This document shows positions 59,701-64,000 of a stretch of 64,000 nt of DNA, in pieces. Each line of letters begins with the position of its first letter. Within the stretch, counting starts at the first letter, position 1. The notes under the pieces are model-generated. The model had not been told where the DNA came from. It saw only the letters and a list, made by a program, of their open reading frames with translations, and ran no database searches. Position numbers and translations under genes: made by a program. Source of the DNA: Dryomyza anilis (lineage: Eukaryota > Arthropoda > Insecta > Diptera > Dryomyzidae); the NCBI GenBank assembly GCA_951804985.1, contig OX638133.1:37597963-37661962 (forward strand), read 5' to 3'.

Positions 59701-62700
59701 TTGGAACTTTTTTGGATGAATCTGTTCCAGTGAGATTACAGAAGCACCCAAGTGCGTCATTGGACATTTTTTTGGACAAATAGGTTCCATTGGAATTTTG
59801 CCAGAACCCAACTGCGTCATTGGGAATTTTTTGTCCAAAAAAAAATCTCCAATGACGCAGTTGGGTTCTGGCCAAATCCCAATGGAACCTATTTGTCCAA
59901 AAAAATGTCCAATGACGCAGTTGGGTTCTGGAAAAATCCCAATGGAACCTATTTGTCCAAAAAAATGTCCAATGACGCAGTTGGGTTCTGGCCAATTCCC
60001 AATGGAACGCATTTGCCCAAAAAAAATGCGCAATGACGCAAGCGGGTTCTGGCCAAATCCCAATGGAACCATTTTCTTAAAAAAAAAGTCCGATGACGCA
60101 GTTGGGTTCTGGCCAAATCCCAATGGAACCAATTTGTCTAAAAAAATGTTCAATGACGCACTTGGGTTCTGGCCAAATCCCAATGTTCCAAAAAAAAGTG
60201 CAATAACGCAGTGGGTTTTGGTCAAAAGAATTTGTGCTAATTGGTATATATTCAACCAAAAACTTCGAATGATCCACCTAGATGCGAATCTATGCCCCTT
60301 AAAACAGATTCAAATATGCTGGACCCGGGTGCAACAGATTTACCGAAAAATATCCCATGATGCATCTGGATGCAATTCTGTGCCATTGAAATACATTCAA
60401 GCCAAAATGTGGTGCGTGCCACTTCAATATCAATGCTTTTGTATTTTAAATAGAATTGATCAATTCCAATTCATGTTTGTTGAATTGAAATTGATCAATG
60501 CCAATTTCAAAAATTTGATTTGAATTGAATAAAAGTATTTCACTTCAAATTTTTTTGAATTGGAATTTGTTTACTCAATTCAAATGAAATATTTTTCGAA
60601 TGGAAATACTTTTTTCAAATGCCATTTAAATAAATAGAAATGAAATTATTTGAAAGCAATTTCAATTCATGAACAAATTTAATTTGAAAAATAATGAATT
60701 AGTCCCGTCTCTGAGTAAGATACTATCAATATATAACTAAATACAAAAATTCACTTATTTATCTAACGAAATACAAATATTACAGTTAAATATGTGGCGA
60801 AAATTTACATTTCTCAAAAAAAAAAATGATATTTAATGTATGAAATTGCCATTCCCTGAATTCCAATTTCGCCCATTTTATTAGTGTAAGGTGCATCCAT
60901 GAACTAATTTAATCCAAAATTTTAAGTGTTTATCTCTTAAAAGAAAAAAGTTACAGATAAATAAGTGTTAAAAACACCTATTCAATTTTCATATGAGAAA
61001 AGTGCCACTCTCCTTGTTAATATTTTCTCCATTTTTCACAGAAACATATGTATAACTAATAACTATATGAATCCAAAAATTCATTCATTTATCTTTGTTA
61101 ACAATGTCAGGGTTATACATTAAACTTTTACATATGAAACTACCACTCCCCCATTTTACAATTCCGCTCATTTTTATAAAGGGATATTGTACCATTATAA
61201 GCTAACTAAGTTCAAAGTTTCGTTTATCTATTAAACTTCAAAAGTTATAGGCTAAGAAGTGCGAACATTATTTGTATGACATACATATCGTCACTGTCAT
61301 GCCAAAGGGGCGAATGTGCATTTTTAAAAATGTTGGGAAATCAAATTTTAAAGTTTGAAGTGCTTTAAAAATTAGCATAATTTAGATTTATTTCTATTTT
61401 TTCCGTTATTTTGGTTTATTCATGAATTATTATAACGTCTATAAAATATCTTTGGATTTGGACAACTTACTGAATTATAAATACGAATTTTGTGAGGCTA
61501 TATCCTGACCAAAACGCAAATTTTTGTTTTTTATGCTATAACTTTTTATTAGAGCAAAATAAAATAGTGATGTAATGGAATTAATAGTTTGTTTTTAAAG
61601 CACCTATCTATTGGCATCATTATTTAAAATTTTTTTGCCAAACATTAATGCCATTTGTTGTTTGCAGGAAAAATGTTTTGCAAACAATTTTTAAATAATG
61701 ATGCCAATCGATAGGTGCTTTAAAAACAGACAATTAATACCTTTAAACTACTATTTTATGTTGCACGAATAAAAGTTTATAGCAAAAAAACGAAGAAATT
61801 CGCCCTTTTGGCATGACAAGATTTTCAATTTTTCCAATTTTTGTTATTTGCAAGAAAATATTTTTAATTAATGATGCAGATCGATAGGTGCTTTAAAAAC
61901 AAACAATAAATGCCTTTACACCACTATTTTATCTCGTATCAATAAAAAGTTATTTCGAAAAAAAATTTCAATTTTTCAAATTCGCCCTTTTGGTTTTGAC
62001 TTTTGTGGCTAGAAATATTCAACAAAACGACACGCGATTTTAGCACAGTATACTTGAGGAAAAACTACATTCAAAAATGTAAAAAAACGCAAATGTCAAA
62101 AATTGCACATTCGCCCCTTTGTCATGATACTGACGATATATAATAGGTTACACCCTTTTCCGATTCCACCTATTTTTATACTATCGCAAGATACAAACAT
62201 AGAGTAAATAAAGCCAAAGTTTCATCAATTTATCTCTTAAAATACATAAGTTATAGGCATATATAATATCATTGAACTTTCGTTAGTAAAAAGTGCCACT
62301 CCCCCTTTTCCAAATCCGCCCATTTTTGCTTCACAACAGCAAGATACATCTATTAAATAACTGTATCCATTTATCTCTTATACAACAAAAGTTACAGATT
62401 TATGAGACGCAAAAGTGCTTTCTGACCCACTGTGTGGCGGTGAGAAAAAAACAGGATGTAAAGTTAGGTCATATGAGAAATTTTGACATAGGAATAAGGT
62501 TAAAGTGGGTTTAAAGTAGTCCAAAGGCCTCCAAAATTTATGAATCCTGAAAATATCTGCTAAAGAATTTCTTTTCATTTGTGTAGCAAGGCAAGGTGTC
62601 CTAATTTCGATTTCAGAGCAACACAAGTTGCAACACAAGTATACTTACGGTCCACCTACACTGAACCAAAAAAGTACATATCTACAATGAAAAAGTACAT

Positions 62701-63735
62701 TATCACTAAGAATATTTCGTTAAAATTGGTCCAATGTAATTGTTCATTGTCACAACGAATTTCCGGTAATACTTCAATGTACAAATTCATTGAATTACAA
62801 TGTATGGATCATGAAACAAAATGACAAATATTCATAATTACAATGAATATTTCATTAGCTATATTGAATGCGAGAGTTCATTGTCGCAATGAATCGAATA
62901 CATACTTTAATGAACGAGATCATAAACAAAAGTGAATTCAGAAAGTTTTTTCATTTTATTATTTTAATGTAAATTCAATTAATATATACATTAAATATAA
63001 TAGTATAATATAAATTAAATGTAATTTCGCACTTCATTTCACTTCATTTCGCAACTACTTCTTACATTTGTCGCAGCTTTCTGCGAATTAATAGCAGCAG
63101 AGCGCAGCTAACGCTAGTAGTAACGAACACATAAAACGAACATGCAAAATGTCTACTGCAGTATTTCAATGAATATAATTCATTGAAGTATGAAAAAAAT
63201 CATTAAATTTATTTGTGCGTATTATGTACACTGATTCTTACTGAAAATGAACTGATCATTAAATTCACAAACAAGTTACAGGACAATGTACATTGTCACA
63301 ATGTATCTTGCATTAAAACGTATGAATTTGCCTCTATGAACAGCATTCGTACATATTATGAACCCGTTTATTTTCTGTGTACGCATGGGTGTTATAAATG
63401 GATTACGAAAGTGAATATACCTTTTCACTTTAAGTGTAGGGTATAATAATATAGTATACAGTCAAAATCAGCAAAATTTTCGTTTGTTCTTCACAGCAAA
63501 TGATTGTTTTATTTTAGTTTATTTTTCATTTCTTTAATATTACTCAATATTATAAGAATATTTGTTGAATTGTGGATTTGTTAGATGTAATTTATATTTC
63601 TTTGCAGGTGTAGGCAAGACCTGCCTCGTCACAAAGTACATTAAAAACAATCTACACAAAGATATTGGACCCACGATAGCTGCCTCATTTTTCACCTGCA
63701 AAATCATATTGGAAAATGTCAAAATCAAATTGCAA
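53708..63735 (+). CDS. Rab-family small GTPase, first two coding exons
   Basis: Small GTPases of the Rab family control vesicle traffic by cycling between GTP and GDP forms on membranes. Exon 1 53708-53750 and exon 2 63608-63735 join in phase 1 across a 9857 bp intron (donor CAGAG/GTAAGTCG, acceptor TTTCTTTGCAG). The 57 residues read MRGIEGKVVVLG, then the P-loop GSRGVGKT (12-19), switch I with GPTIAASFF (Thr37), and a strand ending KIKLQ. The next exon should start with the WDTAGQE box, and donor GTAAGC at 63736 (phase 0) shows it lies beyond the window. I cannot say which Rab it is. The start has the context GCAACAATG. No other gene was seen in the long intron, which is packed with mobile elements. 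Confidence 0.87.
53751..54850 (+). other. Rab intron 1, proximal part
   Basis: AT-rich intron DNA. Around 54650-54740 there is half of the inverted-repeat family described at 13112 (CACACGATTGATATTAAAAT). Otherwise nothing recognisable. Confidence 0.5.
54851..55068 (-). mobile_element. Palindromic mariner-like element, half copy
   Basis: The minus strand starts at 55068 with AAGGGTTTTTCAATAAGAGC, the full double terminus, and runs inward through the MERYTSQQRVEII coding block to 54851, where the mirror arm should begin but is missing. TA follows the outer end (55069-55070). Confidence 0.75.
55069..56465 (+). other. Rab intron, unannotated stretch
   Basis: AT-rich; a 101-codon frame (55699-56004, plus) is hydrophobic and low in complexity and is not taken as a gene. 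Confidence 0.5.
56466..56900 (+). mobile_element. Diverged DINE-1-like repeat, second subfamily
   Basis: Reads CCTATACCCATGGGTTACAA, AAAAAGTATATATTTTCTTGG, CCGAGTCGATTTAGATATGA and CCGTCTGTCTGTCCG: the same 5' plan as copies A-D but a different sequence after the CTGTC block. Its 3' end cannot be placed; the tandem array at 60840-62520 may belong to it. Confidence 0.65.
56901..58740 (+). repeat. AT-rich intron with a duplicated block
   Basis: TTTTTTGAGCAATATTTTTA followed by AGTGCCTTTT occurs at about 57826-57857 and again at about 58129-58160, with related sequence before it. Reading frames in this region have no recognisable content. Confidence 0.5.
58741..60713. mobile_element. Non-autonomous hAT-type transposon carrying a satellite array
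   Basis: Ends CAGAGACGGGACT and AGTCCCGTCTCTG are exact inverted repeats. AGTAAGAT stands on both sides (58733-58740 and 60714-60721): a perfect 8 bp target duplication, the hAT signature. Inside each end is 300 bp of AATTGAATT-rich sequence, and between them a head-to-head array of ~59-60 bp units. There is no transposase. Frames inside it (59039-59425, 59630-60523 and others) are repeat artefacts. Confidence 0.92.
59096..60410. repeat. Head-to-head 59-60 bp satellite array
   Basis: About 12 units run in one direction (59110-59835; core GTCATTGGAACTTTTTTGGA, TGAATCTGTTCCAG, AAGCACCCAAGTGC). After a switch at about 59835 at least six units run in the other direction (core AATGACGCAGTTGGGTTCTGG, CCAATGGAACC). 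Units next to the switch are nearly identical, while those at both outer edges (59100-59280 and 60230-60410) are strongly diverged. Confidence 0.93.
60840..62520 (+). repeat. Degenerate tandem array of ~110-150 bp units
   Basis: At least five diverged units share AAGTGCCACTCCCCC, TTCCGCCCATTTTT, AAGATACA...TAACTA, ATTTATCTCTTAAA and AAAAGTTACAG in the same order (near 60845, 61000, 61140, 62150, 62290). The wording recalls the GCCCACTC-rich middle of DINE-1 elements. The array is interrupted by the inverted-repeat element at 61285-62139. Confidence 0.7.
61285..62139. mobile_element. Inverted-repeat element inside the tandem array
   Basis: Left ATATCGTCACTGTCATGCC and right GTCATGATACTGACGATAT begin an imperfect inverted repeat of about 36 bp that includes AAAGGGGCGAATGTGCA. 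Inside, a second mirror pair (about 61535-61660 and 61670-61790) shares AAATAATGATGCCAAT and AGGTGCTTTAAAAACA. It is non-coding; no certain target duplication. Confidence 0.75.
62659..63379 (+). mobile_element. CACTGAACC MITE, long copy
   Basis: Starts CACTGAACCAAAAAAGTACA and ends TTATTTTCTGTG; the two ends are weak inverted repeats, and TA flanks both (62657-62658, 63380-63381). Rich in ACAATGTAC/ATTCATTG words. The block TGTCTACTGCAGTATTTCAA is shared with the shorter copy at 51715-52061. Open frames across it have no domain. Confidence 0.75.
63405..63455 (-). mobile_element. DINE-1-like 5' end fragment
   Basis: On the minus strand: TATACCCTACACTTAAAGTG followed by AAAAGGTATATTCAC, matching the first 40 bases of copies A-D. 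Nothing of the element follows. Confidence 0.6.
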
Positions 63736-64000
63736 GTAAGCGAATATTTTAAAATTAGAAAACACTTGTGTAAGTAGTTCATGTTTAATGCTATCGGTCA
63801 TTGGCATCGTTATGAAAAAAAACACACACACACAAAGAGTGCGAATTCAAACTGCAACAATAAAATGCGTTGTTTTATAAATTAAATAAAAATACAAAAG
63901 CTTATCTTGCATTGAATTTGCATTCGTTTGTATTATATAAAAGGTGTATTAATAAAAACAAAAATATCAACTTAAAGTTACATATTATGCAATGCATTAA
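63736..64000 (+). other. Start of Rab intron 2
   Basis: Begins with donor GTAAGCGAAT. A short ACACACAC run lies at 63822-63832. AT-rich to the window edge. Confidence 0.7.

Noticed and set aside
59630..60523. Several overlapping open frames of 94-241 codons on both strands
   Set aside because: They are readings of the ~59 bp satellite array, where a unit length close to a multiple of three keeps frames open. No domain or splice context.
63213..63446. 77-codon plus-strand frame near the right end
   Set aside because: It covers the end of the CACTGAACC MITE and a DINE-like fragment.

Overview
This is a 64 kb piece of a fly (Diptera, probably a higher fly with a large repeat-rich genome) nuclear chromosome. 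Evidence: very AT-rich DNA, short GT-AG introns, four genes whose protein sequences are closest to insect forms, an errantivirus-type LTR element, and many copies of a DINE-1/INE-1-like (Helitron-related) repeat with the typical GAGTCGATTTAG...GTCCGTCTGTC block. The species cannot be named from the sequence alone.

Four host genes are supported. (1) 4467-7831, minus: cytosolic peptide:N-glycanase (Pngl/NGLY1), five exons, with the C-terminal PAW exons beyond the left edge. (2) 11673-19266, minus: a TPD52-family protein, six exons, with a long isoform starting at 19266 and a short isoform starting at 16300. More phase-compatible first exons are possible at 16588 and 32591. (3) 37499-42524, minus: vigilin (Dp1), a 1311-residue multi-KH RNA-binding protein, complete in five coding exons. 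A non-coding leader exon is possible near 47.2 kb. (4) 53708 to beyond the right edge, plus: a Rab-family small GTPase split by a 9.9 kb intron. All coding splice junctions given here keep frame. From memory, the Drosophila genes for vigilin and the TPD52 protein carry adjacent CG numbers (CG5170, CG5174), so this order may be conserved synteny.

The rest is mobile and repetitive DNA. 0-4.4 kb: a hAT-like end, a DINE fragment, a tRNA-derived SINE, a palindromic mariner-like element and a long CAAAA-rich tract. 8-10.4 kb: a TA-flanked TIR element between diverged copies of one sequence. 12.6-15.1 kb (TPD52 intron): TIR elements, a SINE and broken reverse-transcriptase fragments. 20-31 kb: a dense cluster with a LINE remnant, two SINEs, four DINE-like copies and, inside one of them, a very young LTR element with identical 764 bp LTRs, 4 bp target duplications and only an env remnant inside. 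43.7 kb: LINE 3' fragment. 51.7-53.1 kb: TIR elements. 54.8-63.4 kb (Rab intron): half a palindromic element, a diverged DINE-like repeat, a 1973 bp hAT-type element with a perfect 8 bp duplication, a degenerate tandem array split by an inverted-repeat element, and a TA-flanked MITE.

The most unusual object is the hAT-type element at 58741-60713. Its interior is a head-to-head array of ~59-60 bp satellite units, homogeneous at the centre and diverged at both edges. A lone piece of the same unit lies 58 kb away at 1676-1710. No CRISPR array, rRNA gene or convincing functional tRNA gene was seen.
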